A program made the position numbers and the translations under genes. Below, one piece after another: positions 1-5,802 of a stretch of 5,802 bases of DNA. Location: the NCBI GenBank assembly GCA_026395475.1, contig JAPLYQ010000080.1, forward strand, positions 1 through 5,802, given 5' to 3'. This stretch comes from Candidatus Roizmanbacteria bacterium. Lineage in GTDB: Bacteria; Patescibacteriota; Microgenomatia; UBA1406; GWC2-37-13. Below the pieces are notes generated by a model. The model did no database searches. It was not told the DNA's origin and saw nothing but the letters and a program-made list of their open reading frames with translations. Positions within the stretch are counted from its first letter, which is position 1, and each line of letters starts with the position of its first letter.

Positions 1-2464
1 GTTCAGTAACCAAATCGCCCAGTTGATCAATATTTGCTAATTGGTACTGACGATTTGGTATTTGTTCAGTGATTTCACGTTCCTTATCCATGTCATGTTT
101 TACTGCTTTTGCTGCTTCAATTTTTGCTTTTAGATACACAATGAGTTCTTCACCTTTTAGACTATTGATAAGGAAGATTGGAAGAATATACGCAAGGTCG
201 TCAATTCCTTCTTGGCGGAGCTTATCATCTGCTGAAAGCAATTTATTGAGTGTGTTTGTAATAAAGACGACATCTTGGTCGACCCATTGTTCACGAGAAG
301 TAATATTTTCTGACGAAGGAACCTCTCCCTTTTCATATTGTTGAGTCCACATCTTTTTTACTTCCTCATAATCTTCAATCGAAACACTTGGAGGGATAGA
401 CACCAATTGTTCAATAGTTTTTTCTGGTTCTGAGACAAGAGGTGTTTGAGTCTCGATAACTCGTTCAACATCTTCTTCTTTCATCTGCTCTTTTTCTGCA
501 ACCTTTTTCACAACCTCTTTATTTTTCTTGATTGACGAGGCTATAGCCTTAATAATTGATTTAACTGTTTCACTCGCAATACCAGTTTCTTTTGTAATAT
601 TTGTCAATATTTCTCCTGGTGCATGAGCGATGTTTGTTTTATATGAGCTTAATACTGTTTGAATTTGTTGGGCAGGAGCCTGTGTTGTTTGAGCAATCTG
701 TGCAAGGACGGAAGTATTTGAGGTAACCGTATTTACTAATGTGGTATTCATTGACGTAACTTTATCGTTGGATATATTTACTTTGTATGCAACTGGGGGA
801 GCATTTCTTGGGACTGTTCTCAATATTTCCTCTTTACGGGTACTTGATTCAGTTCGAGACGAAGAAATAGAAGAAAGTATTTGCCGGGCAACCTTATCGT
901 CCTTAATAGTACGATTAAACAATTCTGTTCGGATATTCATAAACTTTTGTCTCTCTGCTGGAGTACCTGCTTTTGTTGGCTGAGACAACATATCGATATT
1001 CTTTCGAACAGTTTCATTTGTCTGTTTGTTTGTTTCAAATTTTGCAATATCAGTGATCTTATTCATGGACAAATTAAGTGATTTGGTGATATCCTCAGTT
1101 TTTGTCTGTTTTATTTCTTGCAATGTTTCCAACTTTACTTTTATTGGGACTTCTACCTCTCTATTTATCTTCATAGAAGTATTATTGAACGAATGAGAAG
1201 CAGATGGAGCTGGAGGAGGAGTTTTAGGAGGAGGAGCGAGGCGATCATACATAGACATCAACACATTTTTCATCGCCATAATACCATCACAACAATAATC
1301 ACGGAAAATGCGCAAAAGAAACCATGGGAAAATAATCACAGCCCACAACATAATGAGAGAAATCACATACTCTGCAAAAGTATCAATATAATTTCCGTTA
1401 TTAAGAGTTCCAATCAACTGAGAACCAACTTGGGCCGGACCACCATACACAATATTTATACCAGTTGGATAAATGTACCCAGCAACACTACTTGTGCGTG
1501 AAAAATCAAATGGGAATGGGATTCCACTTTGCCATATTTTAGTAAGTGCTCCGAGAAATAAAGCAAAGAGAGGACCATAAAAAATCCATTGTGCAAAAGT
1601 ACCAATCCATATCCATCCTACATTTCTTATAAAGACAAACGGCATAAGCAGGGCCAAGAAAGGAGCGGCAAACAAGAGAAACCAGAGGAGAATTTTACGC
1701 AACAACATCATGATCCCCATCGCGTAATAAGTAATATTTGTTACCTTCATCAAATACATCTCAGCCTTAATTGCCTCTTGAACTTTATAGTTAAGGTCGC
1801 GACATCCAACAAATGTTGCATAGCTTATCTCTTTACTTTCTTTACCTGCAAAATAAATATTAAACAACCGATCTCCACCAAGAGATTCGATAAAAAATTT
1901 CATAATAACCTCTGAAAGTTGTACAAACGTCATGATAATCGCGTAAGAAAAGACAATATAAAGAAGGCCTGCTCCAATTTTGTAGATAATAGGCCAAATT
2001 TGCATTTTGAGCTGAAAATCAGATCGTTGACCCACAATATAACCAAGTCCAAACAGGGCTGCAACAAGAAGAAACATGAAAAGCGTTATGTTCTGTGTGA
2101 CGGTCCATATTTGTCGTATTACTGGATGTTGATCAATGGCACTTTTAGTCAAAACCCAATATAAGAATTGTCGAGCACGTTCATTTGCTTTTCCTTGTGT
2201 TGTTGTCGGCTCATCAAGTGTCCAATAATGATTAATAAGAGGATCCTTAACAAAGTCTTCATAAGAAGTAACACATTTTTCCCCTGCATAGGCACCTTTT
2301 GGAGTAGTGGTTGTTTTATACATTGGAGGTATCTCAACAGGACAATATCCAATTGAACAAGGAAGTGGATTTGCTGGAGGAAGCGCAGCTTGTGCGTGCA
2401 CAGAAGATACGAAGATCAATATACTAAAAATAAAGACCAATATCTGGCTAAATTTCCTCCTCAT
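1..2464 (-). CDS. VirB6/TrbL-like polytopic membrane protein with long C-terminal tail (partial, 3' end off window)
   Basis: Open for 821 codons from ATG at 2464 to the left edge with no stop. An in-frame TAG four codons upstream of the ATG limits the start. Residues 1-26 form a signal peptide: MRRK, a hydrophobic core, then a VHA-QA cleavage site. Residues 27-120 are a predicted external domain with Cys36, Cys41 and Cys64. Hydrophobic segments follow at about 125-145, 156-181, 244-279 (long, perhaps two spans), 283-311 and 362-386. Positive residues after the last span (RIFR, 385-388) put the C-terminus in the cytoplasm. A proline-rich hinge (PPPKTPPPAP, 411-420) leads into a Lys/Glu/Thr-rich, probably helical tail to at least residue 821. 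An N-terminal external part with five or six spans and a soluble tail is the pattern of VirB6/TrbL channel subunits of type IV secretion systems. The assignment rests on topology, not on a recognised motif. It could be another export or pilus platform protein. The gene is divergent from the surface-protein gene at 2539. Confidence 0.85.
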   Translation of the reverse strand, partial: MRRKFSQILVFIFSILIFVSSVHAQAALPPANPLPCSIGYCPVEIPPMYKTTTTPKGAYAGEKCVTSYEDFVKDPLINHYWTLDEPTTTQGKANERARQFLYWVLTKSAIDQHPVIRQIWTVTQNITLFMFLLVAALFGLGYIVGQRSDFQLKMQIWPIIYKIGAGLLYIVFSYAIIMTFVQLSEVIMKFFIESLGGDRLFNIYFAGKESKEISYATFVGCRDLNYKVQEAIKAEMYLMKVTNITYYAMGIMMLLRKILLWFLLFAAPFLALLMPFVFIRNVGWIWIGTFAQWIFYGPLFALFLGALTKIWQSGIPFPFDFSRTSSVAGYIYPTGINIVYGGPAQVGSQLIGTLNNGNYIDTFAEYVISLIMLWAVIIFPWFLLRIFRDYCCDGIMAMKNVLMSMYDRLAPPPKTPPPAPSASHSFNNTSMKINREVEVPIKVKLETLQEIKQTKTEDITKSLNLSMNKITDIAKFETNKQTNETVRKNIDMLSQPTKAGTPAERQKFMNIRTELFNRTIKDDKVARQILSSISSSRTESSTRKEEILRTVPRNAPPVAYKVNISNDKVTSMNTTLVNTVTSNTSVLAQIAQTTQAPAQQIQTVLSSYKTNIAHAPGEILTNITKETGIASETVKSIIKAIASSIKKNKEVVKKVAEKEQMKEEDVERVIETQTPLVSEPEKTIEQLVSIPPSVSIEDYEEVKKMWTQQYEKGEVPSSENITSREQWVDQDVVFITNTLNKLLSADDKLRQEGIDDLAYILPIFLINSLKGEELIVYLKAKIEAAKAVKHDMDKEREITEQIPNRQYQLANIDQLGDLVTE

Positions 2465-2470
2465 ATATTC

Positions 2471-2499
2471 ATACTAACTGAACGAAGACGTGATGACAA
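2471..2499 (-). promoter_or_regulatory. Promoter of the VirB6-like gene, predicted leaderless
   Basis: Read on the minus strand: -35 TTGTCA (2499-2494, 5 of 6 to consensus), a 17-bp spacer, and -10 TAGTAT (2476-2471, 4 of 6). Six bases then lead to the ATG at 2464. A transcription start about 7 bases past the -10 falls on the A of the ATG, leaving no room for a ribosome binding site, and none is present. The AGGAGG in this region is codons 2-3 of the gene itself. Confidence 0.6.
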
Positions 2500-2500
2500 G

Positions 2501-2530
2501 TTGACAATATACAATATAAAAGTTTATAGT
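2501..2530 (+). promoter_or_regulatory. Promoter of surface-protein gene 1, predicted leaderless
   Basis: Perfect -35 TTGACA (2501-2506), an 18-bp spacer, and -10 TATAGT (2525-2530, 5 of 6). Only eight bases separate the -10 from the ATG at 2539, so the transcript should begin at or within a base or two of the start codon. There is no purine-rich Shine-Dalgarno site. One base (2500) separates this -35 from the -35 of the opposite promoter. The same hexamers and spacing recur at 4582-4611 before the paralogue, which supports the call. Confidence 0.8.
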
Positions 2531-2538
2531 TGATATAT

Positions 2539-4443
2539 ATGAAAAATCTTAAATATGTGATGGCATTATTTGCAATTTTTGGTTATTTTTTTGCTATTCA
2601 ATTAAAACCAGTACAAGCTCAAGCACTTCTTGGGTTTGATAGTGAATGTCTCTCTGCTGTCAGAGAGAGTGTGCATGCAGCAGCTCTTTCTTTTCCAAAT
2701 GCAGAAGAACGACAAAAAAGAAATATCACAAAACTTCCTCAAGGCGGAGCACAAACCTGGGTAGTTGCATGTGTTGGCACAACTGTAGGCAATAAATGTA
2801 CAACAGGACTACCTGAACAAGATGATATTATTTTTGGTAAACACGATGATTATACTGCTATTCAAGGAGCTGGTTATAATCCTCTCGATATTGGAGGTTT
2901 AACTGATAGTGCCAATCCAACAACAACTACCACAGATGTTGAACCACAATTTACGAGTGGTACGGTTCGATGGGCAGATGAATATGTCCCTGAAGTAAAA
3001 CATCAATGGTTATGGTTACAAGAAGCGGTTCCACCACCTGAAGATCAAACAAAAGCAGGGGACAAAGGCGCTCAACAACAAGCAACATTCCTCATGCTTC
3101 ATGCACTAGCTGATAGTTCAAAATGCGCATCAATTTCATGGGATCCAAAAGGATATGTTCTTGATGCAAAAACACTTTACCCTGTTAAAGGTGTATCAAT
3201 AACAATTTCACAAAAAAGCGCTGACGGAACATACGTGGACGTACCTTCAAAAATAGGCCTCACCAATCCAGATATATCACAAGCAAGAAGTGGTCAATAT
3301 AGTTTTTATACTGCAGCTGGGACGTATAAGTTGAGAGTGTCATCTGCAAATGCAACAATGACTGACATAAGTACAATGAATCCACTGTATAAAAGTGTTT
3401 TTACGTTAACTGATCCAATAAGCACGATCTATAAAGCCGATCAAGAAATAATTGAACAGACTGGCCAGGTAGCAATCAGTCATATTCCAGTCACCGTAAC
3501 AAGTGATAGTATGCTGGTAAAGGACTTGGCAGTTATGTGGAGAAAAGAAGAAAAGTCAGTTGGGGACGAAATTCTCTTTACTGGTGCTCTCACTCATCCA
3601 AAATCACTCATCAAATTAGTGACAACATATATTGATAAAGATGGAGTGACATCTCAAGACACAAAAACTGAAATGACAAATGAAATAGGTGAATATAAAT
3701 TTTTTCTTCCCCAGATAAAAACAGTTCCACAAACGAAATTATCTGAAGAAAAAATGTTATTTTTAACAAAATATGATGTAACCTTTTCTCTAAACCCTGA
3801 CATATATTCAAATCCAGGAATTCAATCTCCTCAGAACTCCTTTTCAGGGGAAGTCATTCCAGCTTATATGGATGGTATTGCATATGGAGAAGATAACAAG
3901 CCACTCGTAGGAGCAATTGTTGGTGTATATCCAACATATAGTGATAAAGCGATTGCATACGCGGTTACCGATGAGGCAGGGAGATATGTAATTGGTTCAC
4001 AGCATATTCCTCAATTTAGTTATGCACTGCGTTATAAGAAAAGCACAGGAGAAGTGATAAAAGTAAGCACCTCAACTTTTGTTAAACAAAACGCCGCATA
4101 TTTTGTTGCTAACGAAATTCTTCCTTTTAGTCAAAAAATCACAACTCCTGCAGAAGAAAAAGCTGCATTAGCTTTATTCAAGACAGTTAGTGGGAATAAG
4201 ATACCTGATATGAGAGTAGCATCAGATGCAAATAAAAATAACTCAAATTCTAAGAATGGATCAAGGCTAGATGGTCAGCAACAGGGAGGAGTCACCACTT
4301 CGAATTCACAACAGGGAGTTGCTGGAATGCAGGGGATTATAATGATTGTGGTGGTTATACTTATCTTAGTTATGCTTGGTGTTGGAGCATTTATAATGGC
4401 AAAATCAAAACAGGCCCAATCACCATCTCAGCCAAAGATATAA
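2539..4443 (+). CDS. Sec-exported, C-terminally anchored surface protein with carboxypeptidase-regulatory-like beta domains
   Basis: 634 residues, ending in TAA. The ATG at 2539 is chosen over an in-frame TTG at 2530, because that TTG begins on the last base of the -10 box and so precedes any transcript. Residues 1-28 are a signal peptide (MKNLK, hydrophobic core, VQAQA). Residues 29-200 are an N-terminal domain with Cys37, Cys78, Cys87 and Cys196, all kept in the paralogue at 4619, which suggests two disulfides outside the cell. It ends with KGAQQQATF and ADSSKC. Beta-sandwich repeats follow at about 204-270 (GYVLDAKTLYPVKGV, then GQYSFYTAAGTYKL), 343-390 (NEIGEYKFFLP) and 445-500 (DGIAYGEDNKPLVGAIV, then TDEAGRYVI). 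The third matches the carboxypeptidase D regulatory/transthyretin-like pattern best. An Asn/Ser/Gln/Gly-rich stalk (about 560-597) leads to one membrane span (598-620) and a short basic tail starting KSK. The predicted topology is N-terminus outside, C-terminus inside. No catalytic motif is seen. A role in adhesion or envelope structure is inference. Confidence 0.93.
   Translation: MKNLKYVMALFAIFGYFFAIQLKPVQAQALLGFDSECLSAVRESVHAAALSFPNAEERQKRNITKLPQGGAQTWVVACVGTTVGNKCTTGLPEQDDIIFGKHDDYTAIQGAGYNPLDIGGLTDSANPTTTTTDVEPQFTSGTVRWADEYVPEVKHQWLWLQEAVPPPEDQTKAGDKGAQQQATFLMLHALADSSKCASISWDPKGYVLDAKTLYPVKGVSITISQKSADGTYVDVPSKIGLTNPDISQARSGQYSFYTAAGTYKLRVSSANATMTDISTMNPLYKSVFTLTDPISTIYKADQEIIEQTGQVAISHIPVTVTSDSMLVKDLAVMWRKEEKSVGDEILFTGALTHPKSLIKLVTTYIDKDGVTSQDTKTEMTNEIGEYKFFLPQIKTVPQTKLSEEKMLFLTKYDVTFSLNPDIYSNPGIQSPQNSFSGEVIPAYMDGIAYGEDNKPLVGAIVGVYPTYSDKAIAYAVTDEAGRYVIGSQHIPQFSYALRYKKSTGEVIKVSTSTFVKQNAAYFVANEILPFSQKITTPAEEKAALALFKTVSGNKIPDMRVASDANKNNSNSKNGSRLDGQQQGGVTTSNSQQGVAGMQGIIMIVVVILILVMLGVGAFIMAKSKQAQSPSQPKI
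4279..4318 (+). repeat. Short in-frame direct repeat in the stalk of surface protein 1
   Basis: CAACAGGGAG occurs at 4279-4288 and 4309-4318, exactly 30 bases (10 codons) apart and in the same frame. It encodes QQG both times, in the low-complexity stalk before the membrane anchor. It could be a remnant of a 10-codon duplication, or chance in Gln/Gly-rich sequence. Confidence 0.4.
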
Positions 4444-4467
4444 CTTGAGTGAGAGTACACAGAGGTT

Positions 4468-4522
4468 AAGCATCTTTTGCTTCTATTGTTATAAACAATA
4501 GTACAACGTGGATTTTTATCCA
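4468..4522 (+). terminator. Cluster of three small hairpins after surface-protein gene 1, possible terminator
   Basis: Three perfect stems lie in a row 24 bases after the stop codon: AAGCA/TGCTT (4468-4482, 5-base loop), CTATTGTT/AACAATAG (4483-4501, 8 bp, loop ATA) and TGGAT/ATCCA (4509-4522, loop TTTT). The first two touch. The stems are AT-rich and none is followed by a clean run of T, so this is not a classical intrinsic terminator. The next promoter begins 60 bases later, so some end signal is expected here. The hairpins may instead protect the mRNA 3' end. Confidence 0.35.
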
Positions 4523-4541
4523 ACTAGATTCTATATCTTTT

Positions 4542-4580
4542 CATATATTTATACCAATTTGAAGAAAAACCCAATGAAAA
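4542..4580 (-). promoter_or_regulatory. Decayed copy of the minus-strand promoter and start codon
   Basis: The positions equivalent to the VirB6-like gene's promoter read TTTTCA (-35, 4580-4575), an 18-bp spacer and TGGTAT (-10, 4556-4551), with an ATG at 4544-4542. The frame runs six codons (MKRYRI) and stops at TAG (4526-4524). The two boxes are weaker than in copy 1. This is probably a non-functional relic. Residual antisense transcription toward gene 1 is possible but not shown. Confidence 0.4.
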
Positions 4581-4581
4581 G

Positions 4582-4611
4582 TTGACAGTGTGCGGTATGA
4601 AAGTCTATAGT
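4582..4611 (+). promoter_or_regulatory. Promoter of surface-protein gene 2, predicted leaderless
   Basis: TTGACA (4582-4587), an 18-bp spacer, TATAGT (4606-4611), then seven bases to the ATG at 4619. Hexamers and spacing are identical to the promoter at 2501-2530, in a spacer that has otherwise diverged, so selection has probably held them. No Shine-Dalgarno site fits between the -10 and the ATG. The paralogue therefore has its own promoter and does not depend on read-through from gene 1. Confidence 0.8.
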
Positions 4612-4618
4612 AATAGAT

Positions 4619-5802
4619 ATGAATCGCCTTAAGTTTTTTGTTATATTTTTTACCATTTTCTTTATTTCTTTAGCTCTGCGAGTTCACCCTTCATACGCAC
4701 AACAAATTGCAGGTTTTAATAGTGATTGTCTTGAAGCGACCATAACTGGAAATTTTCATTCAGCAGACCTATCAGTGCCAACAGCGGAAAAAAGAGCTCA
4801 AAAAGGATACAAACTCCCTAAGGGAGACGGTAGAAAGACTTGGATATTTGTCTGTGTAGCAACAACACATGGTAATAAATGTACAACTGGCAATCCAACA
4901 GTGGATTTTGAAGTGTTCCATAAGACAGCAGATTATGACGATATTCTTAAAAATCCAAATTATAGCTTGAAAGACATTGGTGGGGTGGTGCGAGGCACCA
5001 ACCCAATTGCAATGGTGGGGGAAGGTGACCCTCAGTTTGCTCAACCTGTTACATGGACTGATGAATATATACCACCTACCGCACATACATGGATGTGGGT
5101 CCAAGCAGCAGACCCTGTTTTAGATGTCTCTGAAGCAGGCGCAAAAGGAGCTCAACAACAAGCGACCTTTGACTTTTTACATACTCAAGCAGATAGTTCC
5201 AAATGTACCCAACTAGGATGGGACCCAAAAGGATATGTCTTTGATGCAAAAACATTATATCCAGTTAAAGGAGTTGCGATTACAATTGCACAAAAAGGGG
5301 CTAGTGGTCTTTACTCAGATATGGAGTCAAGAATTGGACTCACTAATCCTGACATTTCTCTGGATAGAAATGGGCAATATAGTTTTTTTACGCCACCCGG
5401 AACATATAAGTTGAGAATAACCTCTTCTAATGCAACATTAGCGGAGACAGTATCAATTAATCCTGCATATAAAAAGGCATTTACACTAACTGACCCAATA
5501 AGTACCCTCTACAATGAGGGACAAGAAATTGTTGAGAGAGAAGGAGATGTTGCTGTAAGCCATATGCCAGTCATCATTGCTAATGATGATTTATTGATAA
5601 AAGACTTAGCAGTAATATGGAGAAAGGAAGAAAAATCGGCAAGCGATGAAATATATTTTTCCGGAGCCTTATCTCATCCAAAATCTCTTATTAAAATTAC
5701 AGCAACATATATAGATGAAGATGGGAAGCTGTTTCAAGATGTAAGTACAAAAATGACAAATGAAATCGGAGAGTATAAATTTTCACTTCCACAAACAAAA
5801 AC
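4619..5802 (+). CDS. Paralogue of the surface protein at 2539 (partial, 3' end off window)
   Basis: 394 codons are visible and the frame is open at the right edge. ATG 4619 is the only reasonable start, because an in-frame TGA lies at 4598. Residues 1-28 are a signal peptide (MNRLKFF, hydrophobic core, SYAQQ). The N-terminal domain keeps Cys37, Cys79, Cys88 and Cys196, with KGAQQQATF and ADSSKC. From residue 201 to 390 it aligns without gaps to gene 1, with 127 of 190 residues identical by hand count. The blocks DPKGYV, DAKTLYPVKGV, LTNPDIS, WRKEEKS, HPKSLIK and MTNEIGEYKF are shared. The region between signal peptide and Cys196 is clearly more divergent. By analogy a third beta domain, stalk and membrane anchor should follow off the window. 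Function is unknown beyond that of a probable surface protein. Confidence 0.92.
   Translation, partial: MNRLKFFVIFFTIFFISLALRVHPSYAQQIAGFNSDCLEATITGNFHSADLSVPTAEKRAQKGYKLPKGDGRKTWIFVCVATTHGNKCTTGNPTVDFEVFHKTADYDDILKNPNYSLKDIGGVVRGTNPIAMVGEGDPQFAQPVTWTDEYIPPTAHTWMWVQAADPVLDVSEAGAKGAQQQATFDFLHTQADSSKCTQLGWDPKGYVFDAKTLYPVKGVAITIAQKGASGLYSDMESRIGLTNPDISLDRNGQYSFFTPPGTYKLRITSSNATLAETVSINPAYKKAFTLTDPISTLYNEGQEIVEREGDVAVSHMPVIIANDDLLIKDLAVIWRKEEKSASDEIYFSGALSHPKSLIKITATYIDEDGKLFQDVSTKMTNEIGEYKFSLPQTK

Larger units (their letters stand above)
2461..2541 (+). repeat. Divergent promoter cassette, copy 1 of 2
   Basis: These 81 bases align with 4541-4621 with two single-base length differences. By hand count, 52 of 70 positions from the left end through the -10 box are identical. 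The segment spans the start codon of the minus-strand gene, both promoters and the ATG of surface-protein gene 1. Similarity fades to background to the left, inside the minus-strand coding region. Confidence 0.75.
4541..4621 (+). repeat. Divergent promoter cassette, copy 2 of 2
   Basis: Second copy of the segment at 2461-2541, ending at the ATG of the paralogue. TTGACA and TATAGT are unchanged. The 18-bp spacer differs at seven positions, all transitions. The left part, which in copy 1 holds the minus-strand promoter and start codon, matches at 16 of 20 positions (4541-4560) although no long minus-strand gene starts here. The duplication that made the surface-protein pair therefore included the whole control region. 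Confidence 0.75.

Noticed and set aside
69..2356. A series of plus-strand open frames of 60-130 codons between 69 and 2356, and a minus-strand one at 2149-2352.
   Set aside because: All lie within the continuous 821-codon minus-strand gene, which has a signal peptide, coherent membrane spans and its own promoter. Their translations are low in plausibility and lack start signals.
2438..2461. AGGAGG (codons 2-3 of the minus-strand gene) as a Shine-Dalgarno site for the TTG at codon 9.
   Set aside because: The gap to the TTG is 15 bases, too long, and starting there would remove the basic n-region of the signal peptide. The ATG at 2464 fits the promoter spacing.
2515..2528. Perfect inverted repeat TATAAA-AG-TTTATA overlapping the -10 box, as an operator.
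   Set aside because: It is not kept in the duplicated cassette before gene 2, although the promoter boxes are, and such AT palindromes are common by chance in this composition.
2530..2538. In-frame TTG at 2530 as a start for surface-protein gene 1.
   Set aside because: It begins on the last base of the -10 box, so it would not be transcribed. The ATG at 2539 matches the position of the paralogue's ATG relative to its promoter.
3611..3811. Minus-strand open frame of 66 codons.
   Set aside because: It is antisense to the beta-domain region of surface protein 1, which is clearly coding because its protein sequence is conserved in the paralogue.
4772..5104. Minus-strand open frame of 110 codons.
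   Set aside because: It is antisense to the N-terminal domain of the paralogue, whose plus-strand frame keeps the four cysteines and shared motifs. The minus-strand product is His/Cys-rich in the way antisense frames often are.

Overview
This is an AT-rich stretch of about 5.8 kb with three genes around one divergent promoter region. All three encode exported or membrane proteins. No RNA gene, transposon, CRISPR array or origin is visible. The combination of AT-rich DNA, a VirB6/TrbL-like multi-spanning membrane protein, Sec-exported surface proteins with carboxypeptidase-regulatory-like beta domains, and no Shine-Dalgarno sites suggests a Patescibacteria (Candidate Phyla Radiation) genome, perhaps of the Microgenomates type. 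That placement is inferred from gene style; there is no taxonomic marker. The standard code fits: UGA is never used inside the reading frames.

Layout. Positions 1-2464 (minus strand) hold the first 821 codons of a large membrane protein that runs off the left edge. It has a signal peptide, about five membrane spans, a proline-rich hinge and a helical tail of at least 400 residues, predicted cytoplasmic. Positions 2465-2538 form a compact divergent control region whose two -35 boxes are 1 bp apart. Positions 2539-4443 (plus) encode a 634-residue surface protein with a signal peptide, a four-cysteine N-terminal domain, about three beta-sandwich repeats, a low-complexity stalk and a C-terminal membrane anchor. 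Positions 4444-4618 are an intergenic region with three small hairpins and a second copy of the divergent promoter cassette. Positions 4619-5802 (plus) encode a close paralogue of the surface protein, cut by the right edge after 394 codons.

All three genes have a sigma-70-type promoter whose -10 box ends only 6-8 bases before the ATG, and none has a Shine-Dalgarno site upstream. Transcription should start at or next to the A of the ATG, so all three mRNAs are predicted to be leaderless. The two surface-protein promoters share the same hexamers (TTGACA, 18 bp, TATAGT). They lie in an 81-bp segment that was duplicated with the gene and still carries a decayed version of the minus-strand promoter and start codon.

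Working model (inference): the VirB6/TrbL-like protein is a channel or assembly platform of a type IV secretion or pilus-like machine. The tandem surface proteins would be co-regulated external partners, for example adhesins or structural components. No ATPase, pilin or other marker of such a machine is inside the window.
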